From the NCBI GenBank assembly GCA_910589415.1, contig OU342632.1:39445637-39509636 (forward strand): DNA of 64,000 nucleotides, given 5' to 3'. A program made the translations under genes and the position numbers. Each line of letters begins with the position of its first letter. Position 1 is the first letter of the stretch. The notes beneath the pieces are model-generated. The model did not search any database. It was given only the letters and a program-made list of their open reading frames with translations, and was not told where the DNA came from. The DNA is from Malachius bipustulatus. Lineage: Eukaryota; Arthropoda; Insecta; Coleoptera; Melyridae. Below are positions 45,403-58,556 of the stretch, in pieces.

Positions 45403-48400
45403 TTCGCATCATAACTGATTCGCTAACATCTTCAGACGATCGCCGGTTTTTGCAAGACCTCTCACTGTTCATCGGTGCTTCCATAGGATTGGCTCTAGGG
45501 AGTTCGCCTTCATCGCTGTCCGAAAAAAGTTTTTAACTTACCATTTTACCTACCAGTTTAGATTTTAAGAGAGTATAATATTCACTTTTCATATCAAATA
45601 TTGACTCGATAGCGTTAAATTGAAAAAGTCATTTTGTGGACGTGATAATCATTTTGGTAATGCTATCTCTGTTTATTAAGAAATTGTCATAAAAAGAAAC
45701 TTTTATCTTTGATGACAATCAGCGCGCAATTAAAAGACACTTATTTTTTTCTATGCGAGCTAGATGCCCTAATTGTTTGAACCATTAATGTTTTTGCTTT
45801 GAAGTAATATAACTTCAAAGTGTTTCCACCAAATTCTATTGGCTTGAACCACAAATCTGTAGGAAGATTTTTGCGGTCGAAGTTATACATGAATTTGTAC
45901 TAATGCAAAATTTGCATTCTTATTAGATAACGTAATAGCGTAATATATTGTTCTACAACTGATGAGTGTAATTAATAAATTAACTCCCTGCAAGAAAACA
46001 ACGCGTTTAAAAGCGGTAAAGCTATGTAATGTAGATTCAAGTAAGTCGGCATAAAAAGCTTGAAAAATGTTCCTTATCAAGAGCGAGACAAAGAAAATAG
46101 TAAGTTAAGCAGGAATTGAAGAGCTCCATATATGAAAGCCATCATAATGACAAATGGACTTTTGAATTAAAGTGTTCCAGACTCCCGGGAGAGTTAGTCG
46201 CTTTCTAATTTTAAGGCTTATTTAAAAAGCTTATCATGGCCATTAAACCTGGCGTTCTGATTTATTCCCAGTAATGAATTATTGGCGTGCCTTGTGCTCT
46301 ACAGTCTATAATATCGGCGAGCAAAGTGTGGCAAAAGTAAAGTTCACCCTGTTGGTGATGTATTGGTTCCGTTCCAAGAATAAATTCCATGTCGGTTTCA
46401 TCAGTTCTAATCGATTGGCCGTTTTAAATGGACCGTTAGTTTATGGGGCCGTTATATGAACGAGAACGGGAAAAGGGCTTTAATAAAATGCCAGGCTATA
46501 TCTCACATACATAGTGTGCTGAAAAATTTATATTAAAACGCACGAGGTTAGTTTGCACTCACTGCTCCCTCATGCCTACTCTCGATAACTCACTCAAGAG
46601 GAAGAATTAACTTCTGTACTTCTTTATACAAGGAATGCCATTCGATTAAAGTAATCGTTCGCCGCCATTTCATTTAACATGGGGATTATTCAATTATTTA
46701 GTGTTTAGTAATGCCTTGCATGCTAGTAGAGACTACAAGTAAGAGTATAATAGAATTGATCTTAAGTTATTGCGAGCCGCACTGCGTATAAACAGGCCCG
46801 AAAACACAAAGCACTCTGTTCGAGTCAACAGTGATGCATCTAAGACTTTCAATATGATCTCCAAACTCCGATATCGTCATATTGTGTCACTTATCTATAC
46901 TAACTTGGATTAATTAGACATGATTACCATTTGATCCAGTCTCCGGGCGGATGGTGGTTTGATTGCTCTGAGGAACGACATTATGCTTTGACAATAATTT
47001 TGCACTTATCTCAACGCTCAATGTCAGCAATGAGAGACATCGACGACTGAGATCCATTATTTATAACTAATATTACCGAAGGGAAACTTGTATTTTCATT
47101 GTAGCTACCACAAGTTGATTGAAAAGAAACTTAAATATTTGTTACCAAAAATACTTCAAAATAAAGATAATTGTCCCTAGAAAAAATAAAATGAGCCTTT
47201 CAACTCCCCGTTAAAAATTAAATTAAAAAAAACTGTTGTCGTGGCTTTTTTCAGTATACATTAGTAGCATGTCGAGCGTCAGAAAAGACAACGAACAGCC
47301 AAATTCAAACTTCAAAGGTTAAATTGTCAAAGAGCATTGTTTCTAAATATTTTAGTTAACCTTTTCTCAGACATAATGTTATTATTTACCAGGTATAGTA
47401 GGTACCTGAAGCTACAGTGGCAGTAGTAATTGATTATCAAGCTCTGAAGCTGCGTTGTCATATAACGAACGCGCCCGAATGAACAGAGAGAGCACGCTAG
47501 TAGTCAAACGAAGACAACCGAATTTAATGAACACAAACGAACCGGAACAGCAAACACATACAAACGCCCATGACTAGTCCAAAGCTACACAAACCAACTG
47601 AAAGATGAGTAACAATGAAAAATTTTCTTTGGAGTACCGACAAGTGCTGGAGGTGCTCCTCCCAATGGTGGCTAGTTTGTGTTTCTGCTGTGCATATTCC
47701 TCTTTGTTCGCCCGAGCTTATGATCATTCGTTAAATGAAGAAAAGGTCATGCTAACATATTCCCTTCATTTTCACACTTTAATGCACAAGTTCTTAAACT
47801 CCTGATCCACAGGAATATGGCATTAGTCTAGCGTAACGAATTCTGAGAAAAATCTACACTTGAATATATAAAGGTAAGTTCGACGATTTAAAGGTAAGTC
47901 AGAGAGTTGAAGTGGAACAAGAGTGCATTTAAGCAGTAAATGGAAATTTGTCGGAAGATGAAAGAAACGAAAAGCGCAAGTGTTATTACTGTTACGGTCA
48001 GTTAATTTAGGATTTCACCGTAACAATGTTAAGATTTAACCTGAGCTACTCCTGCGCAGAAAATTCAGGATAATGAAAATCTGAAAAATTATTCTCTTCA
48101 AAAGAATTTTCTACACCTAAATATGATCGCTGGCACTTTACAATGCGCAACGATGTATGGGGATTTTTAAGTGCTGTAAGTAGCTATACCTACTTATTTT
48201 TCATTTGTTCAATGTTTAAAATCAATTGATACACGAAAAAGATTTTCACACTTATAATATCGTCTAAGTTGATGGTCCCCTTTTTGAAAAACAGCTTAGA
48301 ATCTTCTAAATTCTAATAATAAACCTTAAACATGAAGCATCCTATTACTATTGTTGACAAAATGAGTTCGTCAAACCGAAACTCTTCTCTTTTCTCTTCT

Positions 48401-49500
48401 AAATTCCAGTACTAAATTAATGTTGATCTTCTTTATTCAATGACGTCTGAACTGTCCCGTAAAAAAAAAATAGGTGTGATTGTATTTTTCGCATTAAACC
48501 TAATATGTGGCAAGAAATTTAAACTTAAAACTTTGAAGAAAATACCGTATAACAGAGAGCTGAGGAGATTTGCATAGAATAACGTTGAAGGTTGCAACAT
48601 AAAAAAACCGAACGCAGGGCAATTACCAAAATATCCCAGCGGAAGAAGAAATCATTACCTTAAACCTGAAAGAGCTAATCCTCTTTCGTTTGTCAGTATT
48701 ATTGGACTAGGGTTTTACATGCAAAAGCTAAACCAGATCAGCAATCAATCGGTTCTCGTGCCGAAATGAATTCTCGGTAAATTGAACAGTCGGGCGGACC
48801 GGACGTTCTGCAAATCCCCTGCCCTATAAAGGTACAGCGAGGAGGAAATAGGAGCGATCCAGCAAACAGCGAAGGGCCCCCGCCTATACCCGGACAGAGC
48901 GCCTGTAACGAGCGGTCGCCGTAATCCTCGTTTCCTGCTGCGTGATCCGACCGCATAAACGCGCCTTGACTCTCCTACGGTTATCGCACAACTTCACTCA
49001 TAAGTAGATGATTAGTGATGAGGAAATGTCGGTAAATACTCCCCAGGGAACATGGAAATCACTCTCGGATATCTACTTTATAGGGCCTCCATAAACCACT
49101 GGGTAAAATGGTGGGTATCACAAAACTAGTTAGGTACATGGTTTATTTTTTTTAAGGTTTCGTGTCTACTTCTTAGAAAAAATTATCCAATATTTGGAGA
49201 TTTTGTTGACTTTATTCACTAGATGCCTGATAAGGATAAAACTGGCTAACTGATAATATACAATACAATGAGGGGAAAACACCTCGGAGAATAGAAATGT
49301 TTAGGAAACTAACGAAACTTATTTATTTAGAGGGAAGAATTTTTTAGAGCATACAATAATTCTAGCCTTATTTCTCTTCATCGGTGACGTAAAATCAATC
49401 GGTCTAGATTGGACCGCTTGTAGTGTTACAGACGCTAGGGACACAAGAATATTCGCATAAGAGAAATTCTTGGAGAAAAAAGTTTGGACGCGGTTTTAGA
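45403..49500. other. Long stretch without recognised gene
   Basis: A minus-strand open stretch just left of 45,530 (SDSDEGELPRANP, reading toward 45,403) is protein-like but ends in the transposon. A GC-rich block at 48,738-48,960 includes CCTATAAAGG (about 48,823), a possible TATA box, and a 72-codon minus ORF without signature. Other ORFs are about 60-67 codons and look incidental. Confidence 0.35.
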
Positions 49501-49524
49501 AGTTCTAGGTTTTGAACTGAAAGC

Positions 49525-49731
49525 GTTGACGCTGCCACCGTCTGTGGTTCGAGTTCCCAGCTCGGCTTGGTTGTTTGTGTTCGTTTACAAGACTATCTAT
49601 TTCTCTACTAAGGTGTCTGTGGCTATATGAGTTCATTACCGAAGCCAAATTACCACATTGGAGCGACTACGTCTTACCTCTTACACCTCTTACACAGTTA
49701 AGACCGATGTCTTTAAACTCTCTTTAAAGAA
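49525..49731 (+). mobile_element. Second copy of the tRNA-derived SINE family, degraded
   Basis: The box B-like GGTTCGAGTTCCC (49546-49558) is followed by CTCGGCTTGG, then a middle section, then AGCCAAATTACCACATTGG (about 49,643), GAGCGACTACGTCTTACCTC and ACAGTTAAGACCGATG, which match 3455-3500 closely. Box A is degraded and the A-tail is short (TTTAAAGAAAG). A local duplication of TTACACCTC lies near the 3' end. I found no target duplication, so it is older than the copy at 3.24 kb. Confidence 0.8.
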
Positions 49732-50897
49732 AGTGGCGTCTTCATGTTAATGGCTCAGCAATGCTAGATTTACTAATCAGGATCAATGCGAAAATAAAAT
49801 CAACAAGTTAACTACTTGGAACAGCTTGGATGAAGGAGGAAGGATTAAAGTCGAAGAACGAAAATAAAGAGCTCAAAATGCATTGCATTGATGAATAAAT
49901 CATAGTGAGTGTTCAGAACATAAATTTTATTAAATATTTTAGTTACTTGGGTGAATTTTTTAGGTGAAACTTTAAAAGTTAAAATCCTCGTAAAGGAAAT
50001 GTTACTTCTATATTATTTACCTTACTAAACTAAAAGTAACTACCAATACTAGGTGGGTATCTCTTTAGCGCAGCTGAAAGATAAAAGAGCAAAGAATCTA
50101 TGACGTTGTATTTATGACGTTGTCTTGCGCATACATACCTTCCAATCATTGTACAAGTAGATAAGGTATCGTCGTCGTAACCATTTCACGGTAGAATGGC
50201 AATAGTAGCAGTACAGTGATGGAATATTCAGAAACGGCGACCGATACATCAGTATCAGTGCTATAATAGGAATGATTACAAGATTAGAGACAATATTGAT
50301 GTTCGTCAACCAAAGCAGACAGTAGCACCAGTGATATATTCAACTCGGCTAGCGTAAACTCAAACTTGTAAAGAAGTAAAGATATCATTCAAAATGACTC
50401 CTCTTCGAAATGTCGCAGTTCAAAGGAGACGTCCGGAATAATTTCATCAAACAGAGTACCGCTCCTGGAATCTTTTGTGATTTCAGTTGATTTGTAATTG
50501 TTCTCTTTTTGTTCAATGCTTTTCCATTTATTAAAATTAACTTGAAAATAACATTTGTGGAAATTTCTAAAAGTAAAAAAAAATTACTTGAGTCGCATCT
50601 GGCGATCAAAGAGAAGGTATAAATATACATAATATTTGCCACTAAAGATTATTTACAGAACCAATTAGAAAACAAATAATAAAACCTCTGCATTAGTAGT
50701 GTAAAATTTCATAAATCCATGACAACTCTACTGTTATAGCGAGGATAATATCGAGGATAATACTATATAAAAGACACGCACGTTTCTCCGGTTGCCTACT
50801 TGCTCATTAAAAATTACAAGTCACTACAAAACGAACGTTAGAATAGATATAACTTTCAAATTTCGTATAGCATGTGTGGTTTGGATCTGACTGATAT
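49732..50897. other. No gene recognised upstream of the ribozyme
   Basis: AT-rich with ORFs up to 85 codons lacking signature. The tandem phrases GCGAGGATAATATCGAGGATAATA near 50,740-50,762 and the sequence leading to 50,897 may be part of the element that carries the ribozyme, but I could not define its start. Confidence 0.4.
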
Positions 50898-50944
50898 GAT
50901 ATGCTGATGAGTCCATAATAGGACGAAACGGTACCGTCCATGTC
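50898..50944 (+). ncRNA. Type I hammerhead ribozyme
   Basis: All conserved hammerhead parts are present in order. Stem I 5' strand GATATG (50898-50903), CTGATGA (50904-50910), stem II GTCC/GGAC with loop ATAATA (50911-50924), GAAA (50925-50928), stem III from the self-complementary CGGTACCG (50929-50936), the GTC cleavage triplet (50936-50938), and stem I 3' strand CATGTC (50939-50944), which pairs six for six with GATATG, one pair being T-G. Self-cleavage would occur after C50938. The core and stem II strongly resemble those of hammerheads in schistosome and cave-cricket satellite DNAs. Type I hammerheads in animals are usually carried by short retroelements, satellites or Penelope-like elements, so the surrounding AT-rich DNA probably belongs to one. 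A single copy is seen; the palindrome at 32.75-33.3 kb has a different, weaker core. Confidence 0.85.
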
Positions 50945-52384
50945 TTCATTATTTCATTATATAATCAAATAAGTGGTTCAATAAAAATAATTATAAAAAA
51001 GGTATAAATATAGGTATATAGATATTACACAAAATATAAAATATAGCTTTAAAAATCATACGCTCATCGTAATTTAAACAAAATTATATACTATTTAGTG
51101 TAAGTGGGCGTGTGTTATATCTCGGTTGTGGTTACACTCACCCTTCTGAAAATATGCACCTTATTTAAATAAAAGCACCACTGGGCGTCTTTAAGGCGCC
51201 CATAGGATAGTAGCTGGTAACTAGTCACAATTAAAAATATTTTAACACTCAAGGAAACCATAGGTCCCATAATACCTGCCGTTAAACTGCTGTTAATTTA
51301 TCTTCAAATCCACAGTTCCGTTTAAATTATTTTTAGTGCTGTTCATTCCCTTTAAATCATAAAATATATTCAAATTTCCGGCAGTTGCAAGGGGTGTGGG
51401 TAACTGCTCCAATTGTCATAAAACTGGATTTCATCACTTATTGTTATTTAAATTTCCAAATGATCCAGATGAAGTAATTTCATGGTAGAGCGCGTAATGA
51501 AACGCTCTGGATGAAGAATAAATAACTACGCACTAAAAAAGCACAACATGTGAGATTGAAAGAGTTTTTTTTTTGTTTCCACAGTTGACCACAGGAATTC
51601 TAATAGAAAATTTTACCCCTTGTTTGCGATTTCGAAATTAATAAAACAATATTTTGCGGTTCGTTTAATTTGTTTGATTCAATTTGTACTTGTTGGTGCT
51701 AATGAATTATTTCAATTCTAACAGTAAACAAGCCAACATATTTCTATAACAATTTCGACTCATGTAGACGAAAATATGCCTGATATATTCTAAAATCGTT
51801 GTGGATGAAAACATTACAGCGTATAATGAAGTTTTTTTCATAAACATTATTATGTAATAACATGAAAAATAATGAGGTCAACAATAACTGGCTATACAAT
51901 TTTATGAAAAGATGTGTAGGTCTTATAACTTTTTATAACGTTCTACCTGTAAGTCTGTAAGTATACTTAATGAGGAGGAGTTATTTTATTTTTTGCAGCA
52001 CATCCTGCATAGGGATTAATAAGATTTACATCAGCACTTTGTGAGTTGCTCTGTAATATAAACTCTTGTAAGTAAGATCAATACATTCTCTAAGATATTT
52101 TTACACAAACATGAAAAAATATGTTTCTTTCCTTTTGAAGATTCTAAAAAGAAAAATAAATATTTGCCAAGTTTACTCTTTGATATCATTTGACTTCAAA
52201 TGTCGACTAAAAGCGGTTAATTTTTTTTCCTTCATAAGCTAATTTTAACAGCCAGTTGATTGAAAATTATAAATTTTGAGGTGGCAATCCCGAGCGATGT
52301 AGTCCGATTAACTCGAATTAAAATAACTAGCAAATTATCATTTTCAACAAAATTAGTGAAGTTTTTAGTCTCATTCAGACCATT
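50945..52384. other. No gene recognised
   Basis: AT-rich. A small hairpin TGGGCG/CGCCCA at 51182-51202 is the only structure noted. The 3' extent of any ribozyme-carrying element could not be fixed. Confidence 0.4.
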
Positions 52385-53640
52385 TCGATGTTAGTGAGCA
52401 AACCTCGCAAAGCTGTCATAGTACTATTTTCAAGAAAGAGGAGGTTTGACGATTTAACGACACCAAATCTTCTGGGAGAAACCATGAAACCATTCCTTCA
52501 GCGGGCGAAGCTAAAGTACCTAGGAATCAACCTGGATAGAAAGCTTACTTGGAACTCCCATCTGGAAGGAGTAATATACAGACCCAAACTTTCCTTGTGG
52601 ACATGTAAAAGGATCTGTGGCAAAACATGGGAGCTTGGGGTCAAACAAATATTCTGACTTTAATAATTAATGATGGTGGTCAGACCAATGATTGCGTATG
52701 ACAGTACCGTTGGGTGGCCAAAGGGCTAGCAGATGATGGAACAGATAACTTGGAGCGAACCAGGTTCCTGGATAACATAGAAGGTCACGGTCTACTTGGT
52801 ATGCCCTCGGTCATAACGCCCAAGACCATCATGAACCGCTCTGTTTATAAGGTCCTTCTCCGGGGAAGAGACGTGTGTGGGGGAACAGTTGAAATTAACA
52901 GCAGATTTCAGGTAATTCACCGATGGATCTAAGACATCCAGAGAAGCCGGGGTGAGTAGCGCTGTCTCGAAGAAGAGAGTCGCTCGAGCCTGGGCCTTCA
53001 CGCAACAATTTTCCAGGCCGAAATTTATGCCATAGATCTCAAGGCACAGATGCAGGAAAAGATGCACTGCCAACGCAGATTAATAAAGATATTTTCAGAC
53101 AGTCAAGTTGCTTGTAAGCCCTTATCTCAAGCCCTAGCAAAGAGCAGGAAAGTAACTCTGATCTCGATTCAGGACCATACTGGATATGAAGAGAACGAAC
53201 TTGCCGACTCTTTGGCCAAGAAGTCGCAACTGAACTGAGAAGGAAGTCCTCCAGAACTGGCGAAACTTACCAAGATTGGAACGTCAAAAAAGGACCAAAG
53301 AACTATTTGAGTTTAACAGGAAAGAACTAAAAGCCTTTAATAGGCCTATATACTGGGCACTGTAAGTTGAACCATCTGCACACGATAGGTTTAACGATCA
53401 TTGCAACAAGCCTGTGCTTGGAAGATGACGAAACAGCAAAACACATCGTATGCTCGTGTCCCGATTTGGGAAGAACCAGACAACAAACCTTGGGGAGAGA
53501 CTTTCTCACACCGGAGGACATTACCAATTAATAGTCAAGCTGGTCAGCTTCCTCAAAGAGGCTCATCTGATGGGTTTAATATGTATAGCACGATTAGATG
53601 TGAGCCATAATAGACCTTTGGTCGCAGGAGGCTAACGATA
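52385..53640 (+). pseudogene. Decayed LINE ORF2: RT C-terminus, RNase H and zinc knuckle
   Basis: From the ATG-containing frame at 52388, KAVIVLFSRKRRFDD, LKYLGINLDRKLTWNSHLE and CKRICGKTWELG match the late reverse transcriptase region of Jockey/I-group LINEs, followed by RPMIAYDSTVGWPK after a stop. RNase H then appears as HRWI/TDGSKTS (about 52,918), AEIYAIDLK (about 53,020, the catalytic Glu), IFSDSQVA (about 53,090, the catalytic Asp) and HTGYEENELADSLAKK (about 53,178). A C-terminal Cys-His knuckle follows (CLEDDETAKHIVCSC, about 53,410). Stops and frameshifts occur between domains. The RNase H places it outside the RNase H-less Jockey elements, in an I/LOA-like lineage, though I cannot settle the clade. 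The element ends near AATAATTTATTATTG at about 53,640. Confidence 0.88.
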
Positions 53641-55165
53641 ATTTATTATTGTTAATTATTTTAATATTTATGACCAGTTGAGTTTTGATTCATTAATTAG
53701 CTGACTGACTTATTCATATTGTCATGATATCAGGCAACCTTGCAGCTGGACTATATTATCTAGCTGTGCTCATTTTCGATTAATCACATTGAGAAAAACA
53801 CCAGAAAACCCTTCCTTTGTTATACTTCTTTTATTTAGTATTCTACAGAATGTAGTTTAGATAGATATGAATTACATACAATATTGTACTTAATTATCGT
53901 AAAAGTATCCTTAGTTACTCTTCTTATATAATATATTTCTGAACTATTTTTGTGGCAAAGAATGAGATACGTTGAAAGCGAATAAAAACTTCTTTCTCGA
54001 ATCGTAAACCGAGAGAGGATCTCTGGTGAAGTCTTATATTTAAATTTCTAAGAGAAAGTTTTGTCTCCTGCATACATGTGGAGATGAGAAAGCCTGTCTC
54101 TGACAGTGGCAAATTATCGCGAACTTTTGAATAATGTCCTGCTCTCTGAATTTAAAACGAAAATGACGGTGAACACTATTAATCCAGCGGAAAGTTTGAC
54201 AAACTGAATAATTTATACCTTTCACATGGTCCCATGAGACACTGCAGCCACCCTTTCTGTAAAACGTAATGGTGGAATTTATTGAAATTTATCATTACCT
54301 TCTTTGTACTCTGGGAAACATAAATTGAAATTTTCTATTAACACAAAATTTTAGATCAACACTACAAAGTGATGACAACAATTTACAAATCCCAGGAACG
54401 AGTGAGAAAATATGGGTTTTATAACCCAGAAGTTTGTACTTGAATTATTTCACTTTGTTTCATTCATTTTTTTGGACACTTGATGTGTTTCAGTGGGACA
54501 TTACGCAGCGCAGTGGGTAATATTTTTTATTTATATAATCACGTTGCATGTTGTCAGGGTTTTTATTCGCTAGATTTATTTTTAGCTGTCCACAGCAGCA
54601 CTACAGATAACCAAGCTAGATGTCCTCTTTGTCGGTTTTTCTCCCGCTTGAATTTATACTCTGTTTTGAAAGGGAAATTACCAGACGCTCAGTTCTGACA
54701 AAATTATCTATCCTCTCTTTAAAGGAGACTGATAATAAACTTTTTTTTCTATAATTCATAACCAATATTTTTTCTTTCCTTTTTACACTTATAATAGGTA
54801 AGGTTAACAAATAAATTTCTGATGTAAGAATATAAATTTAAAAATTCGCATAAAATTATACTTCACCTTCACAAGAGGTAACTTTTTTTCTGCATCTCTC
54901 AAGTTTTCATACATTGATCAAGATTTCATGGATTAATTTCAATGAAGATGATTAAATTTTCAGCAAATTGGTTAGAATAATAATTAATATTTAGTGTAAA
55001 TTCCCACTGATCAATATTTTACAACTGCTAACAACAGAACCCGAGAACATCGTTGGTGAAAACTGTTTCATTATTTATTTAACTTTATAACGACGGTTGT
55101 TATAGATTTTATAACTGCCCGCGTTATTATTTATTAATTTACTTTATTGAAGTACAACTAATAGT
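53641..55165. other. No gene recognised
   Basis: AT-rich with ORFs of 61 to 72 codons of ordinary composition. No repeat ends were noted. Confidence 0.4.
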
Positions 55166-55292
55166 TATTTATGCAACAAGTGCATAAAGTGGTACTTTTT
55201 TTCACGACTGGGAAGTTTGACCGCATGAGCCGCAGGCGAATGCGGCGATCCCAGAAGTGAAAAAAAGGCACTTTATGCATATGTTGCATACA
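55166..55292. repeat. 127-bp near-palindrome with inner cruciform
   Basis: TTATGCAACAAGTGCATAAAGTGG (from 55,168) pairs with CACTTTATGCATATGTTGCATA (to 55,290), TTTTTTTCAC pairs with GTGAAAAAAA, CTGGGA with TCCCAG, and CCGCAT (55,221) with ATGCGG (55,239). The GC-rich centre contrasts with the AT-rich arms. Words such as CATAAAGTG and CACTTTAT also occur in the adjacent element, so it may be its left part. Confidence 0.7.
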
Positions 55293-55296
55293 AAAT

Positions 55297-55924
55297 TTTA
55301 TCTACGAGTGACTTGAATTAGAACGAAAAGTTATTATTATAAAGCTTTTTTCATCACGTCAGTTCATAAAGGTGACATATTGCTTAATATACGCTTCTTT
55401 AGATTTTTGAGGTAGGTACCTAACAGATTTTGTGCAGCCATATTTGATTGAAAAATAATTTCTTCTGGGGTAGAAGATATTTCATTCATTGAATCATCTA
55501 CAATGGTATCCATTTTAGGTATAATTAAACGACACAAAACACAAAATATTAATTGTACATAGATCTGGCGCTCTGCTAATAAACTACGACGTTTCTCTAG
55601 TATAGGTGCATGGTGTCAACAAGCTGAGCACGGAGCAACAAGCATTAGGAGCGGTTGGCGTCGGGATGCAATAATGTAATCCAGCGATCAGCGTCTCGTG
55701 TATCAGCGATCGCCGAATCGAGCCGCTCCGCTGACTAGAACTTGTACTGTACTTGGTTCGACACTTTGTCGTGCAGTAACTTGTCAGATTTAGCGTTAAA
55801 TAATGAACCGCTACGGCACTTTATTTCACCCGAAATACTTTATTTCACTCTTCAAGATAATCATACATTTTATGAACTAAGAAACGTCTAAAAAAGTGCA
55901 TTTTATGAATCACTCGTTGATAAA
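55297..55924. mobile_element. Inverted-repeat element with TTTATCNACGAGTGA ends (about 630 bp)
   Basis: TTTTATCTACGAGTGACTT (55297) and, inverted, GAATCACTCGTTGATAAA (to 55,924) are the ends; inner pairs include AGTTCATAAAGGTG (55,361) and ATTTTATGAACTAAG (about 55,865). The right half from TAATAAACTACGACGTTTC onward is shared with 13,088-13,354. The centre (about 55,620-55,740) is GC-richer with repeated AGCGATC words. No transposase frame. Confidence 0.7.
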
Positions 55925-58556
55925 CATTATTAATTTAATGTTGATTTAACTTAATACAGGTTCGACAAGATAAATATAAATTAATTGGCTTTTGTAAACT
56001 ACTCAAAAATAATTGATGTGACAACTCAACTGTTCTTTCAAACACTCCGAGGTGTCTGCTTTATCAGCGTAGCCATCTAAGATTAGTAACACTGTTATAA
56101 CTTATTAATTTATTCATTAATTTATTTATTGATGTATTTATTTACTTATTTATTTAGTTGTTACAATAAGGGTGAGTTTTATTTTATACTTGAATGTAAC
56201 TCTTTGATAATTAATTAATTTGATGGTTTTGCATAAAATATCTGTTAGTTACTAGATAGGTAGACCGAAAATAGATTAAGAACAACAAATAGTTACGTCC
56301 CAAGAAACGGTCTTTAACAGTCCTGAAGCCATTAAGAGGCATACAGGTAGAAGTTTATTACTTCATAGACATCGGTTATCGTAATTAAATAGGTATTTGA
56401 TTTATTTTATAGAGTATTGATTAATTTAACGTGTGTCAGCAAATGCACCGTTTTGAGGTACTTACAGGTTGTAAAAAAAAGATAATTCTTCAAGTTTTTT
56501 TTTATGTTAAATCGAGAAACGTTTTAGATAGAGAACTCAGCTTTTGCACATGTTTTGTCATTGATATTAGATATTTTTTTATTACTAGACCTATTTTTTT
56601 TATACGCCAGTAGTTGAGTTATTAGAGTTTCGCGAGGGTTTTTGCCCCTAATATCTACGACACGCGGCAAATTGACATTTACCATTTCACTATAACGTGA
56701 ACCTTTTTTCGATACAAACGGACATTTAAGATGAAAAAATCGCTTTGGATGTGTCGGAAAATTAAAGTCAAAAAAACTTATCTCAATCCAAAAATCTTCA
56801 CCAATGGCACATGAAAAAGTACCTAATATCAATGATGAAAATGATTGCCGAGATATCTTAAAAGATCTAGAAAATTTATCTTTTATTTTGACATCCTGTA
56901 TCACAAAACTGTGCTTTCCCAGAAAATGGTGATTTTTTTTTATCAAATAATCTGTCTGTAAATTCTTACGCAAAATTAAATTTAAAATTAAACATCCTGC
57001 AGCTCCATTTATTTATTATGGATTTATTAAATAATTAGTGGATGACGTAGGTGTATGTTGTTCTTATTCCGTTTTCGGTCTACACATATAGGATTTACTT
57101 CATTTTTGATGTAATAAAGTCATTAATTATTATTCATTACAGTATCATGTCGCTAAAATTGTTCTTTAGGTAATAAAAAACTGGTCACAATTCCCCGATC
57201 CTCTTGGAATTTGATTCTATTGCCAGGTGATAAATTGCACACGTTCAACCAGCTTGGAGTGTACTTTGTTAAAGAACATTCTTCCTTAAAACGTATTTAT
57301 GTGATGGTCCTTTATTTTATTACTACGAATGCACTTGAATCGGGAGTGCTTTTCATTTAAATCCATTGAATTTATTCTTCCCGTATAAATGCAATTACTT
57401 ACAGATCCTTTACTTGTGCAACAATGAGCAAAAATCTAGGTATCTTGGAAGATTACTGTCTCAAAAAACTCAGCACTCTCTGAATTGCTCACTTGATGAA
57501 AGACAAAGACACTTCCCTGATAGTGAATACCTAACATGTTGAACGATTGGAGTTAAATATTTTTAATAAACTGAACACTTATGACTAGGATTAAATGTGA
57601 ATGGAATCTTATCATCACGCATACTGTATATAATCATATCGCCCATAATCATTTGCATATTAAACTTTCCTTAAAATCTTCGTCGAAATACTTGCAACCG
57701 TGGCATAACTACATTACAACCTGTTACTCATTGCATTTTCTGGGAGATTATTTGAATCTTTCTTCTTGGCGGATGAAGGAGAATTCCAGTTAAAGTATTC
57801 AAAGAGGGCGAACTCCATTGAAACAAATCAGCCCATTCAGAACCAATCATTATACACATGGTGATTCTCGAAAGTGAACGATGTCGCAAGTAACTCAAGG
57901 TTTTTTTTTAATGAAAAATTAAACAACGAATATATAAGTTTAATAAAAGCATTAACGAAATAATGAAATATTGTAAGAGAGATGCCAGCCATCTTGATCT
58001 CGTCAATACCCGACCCCATAAGTGCTACTGGTAATCAAAGCAGTCATCATATAAAAAATAATTAATACTTATTTACCTCACTGAATGAGTCGTGTCCTTA
58101 GCTGCCGTACATTCTGATTACTTGATTAAATGAAAAGAAAAGAACAGATTCAGTTATTTTTTTTAGTTTTAATGAGGATTTGATTTCACCACATTCTGCC
58201 TACCCCTAAAGCTTCGGGTATCATGGTCGGAAGTAAACGGAAAGCGAACAGAATCGAAAGGTAGCTACTTCCAGCTAGTGCCGCCGACGTCGCGCCATGC
58301 AGCCTAAACTGTTCTATGAAATTATTTTACAGTGGAATCCAAACAAACAATCGTTATAAAAATAATAAATAAAGAAAAAAAGATTACTGACGTTGAACGG
58401 TTAGTGAGATGTTACAGGAACCGTTACAACCAACTGATAAAATAAGTAAACTGTGATCTATGATATGAATATAAAGATGATATGAAGAAATATTTCTTGA
58501 AAATCTTACACCAGAACAGAGGACATTGCTTAAGATGAAAAAACAAGGATACCTCA
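55925..58556. other. No recognised gene; contains the longest ORF of the window
   Basis: A low-complexity TTTA-rich run lies at about 56,105-56,160. The 149-codon minus ORF at 56,524-56,973 is rich in F, S and K and matches no family I know. It starts next to ACATCCTG and contains GACATCCTGTATCAC, which resembles the internal and terminal words (ACACCCTGTAT) of the TIR elements here, so it is probably non-coding element sequence. The remaining ORFs are short. Confidence 0.4.

Noticed and set aside
56524..56973. 149-codon minus-strand ORF, the longest in the window
   Set aside because: Biased composition, no domain, no splice or promoter context, and it overlaps sequence resembling TIR-element words (ACATCCTGTAT). 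Probably incidental.
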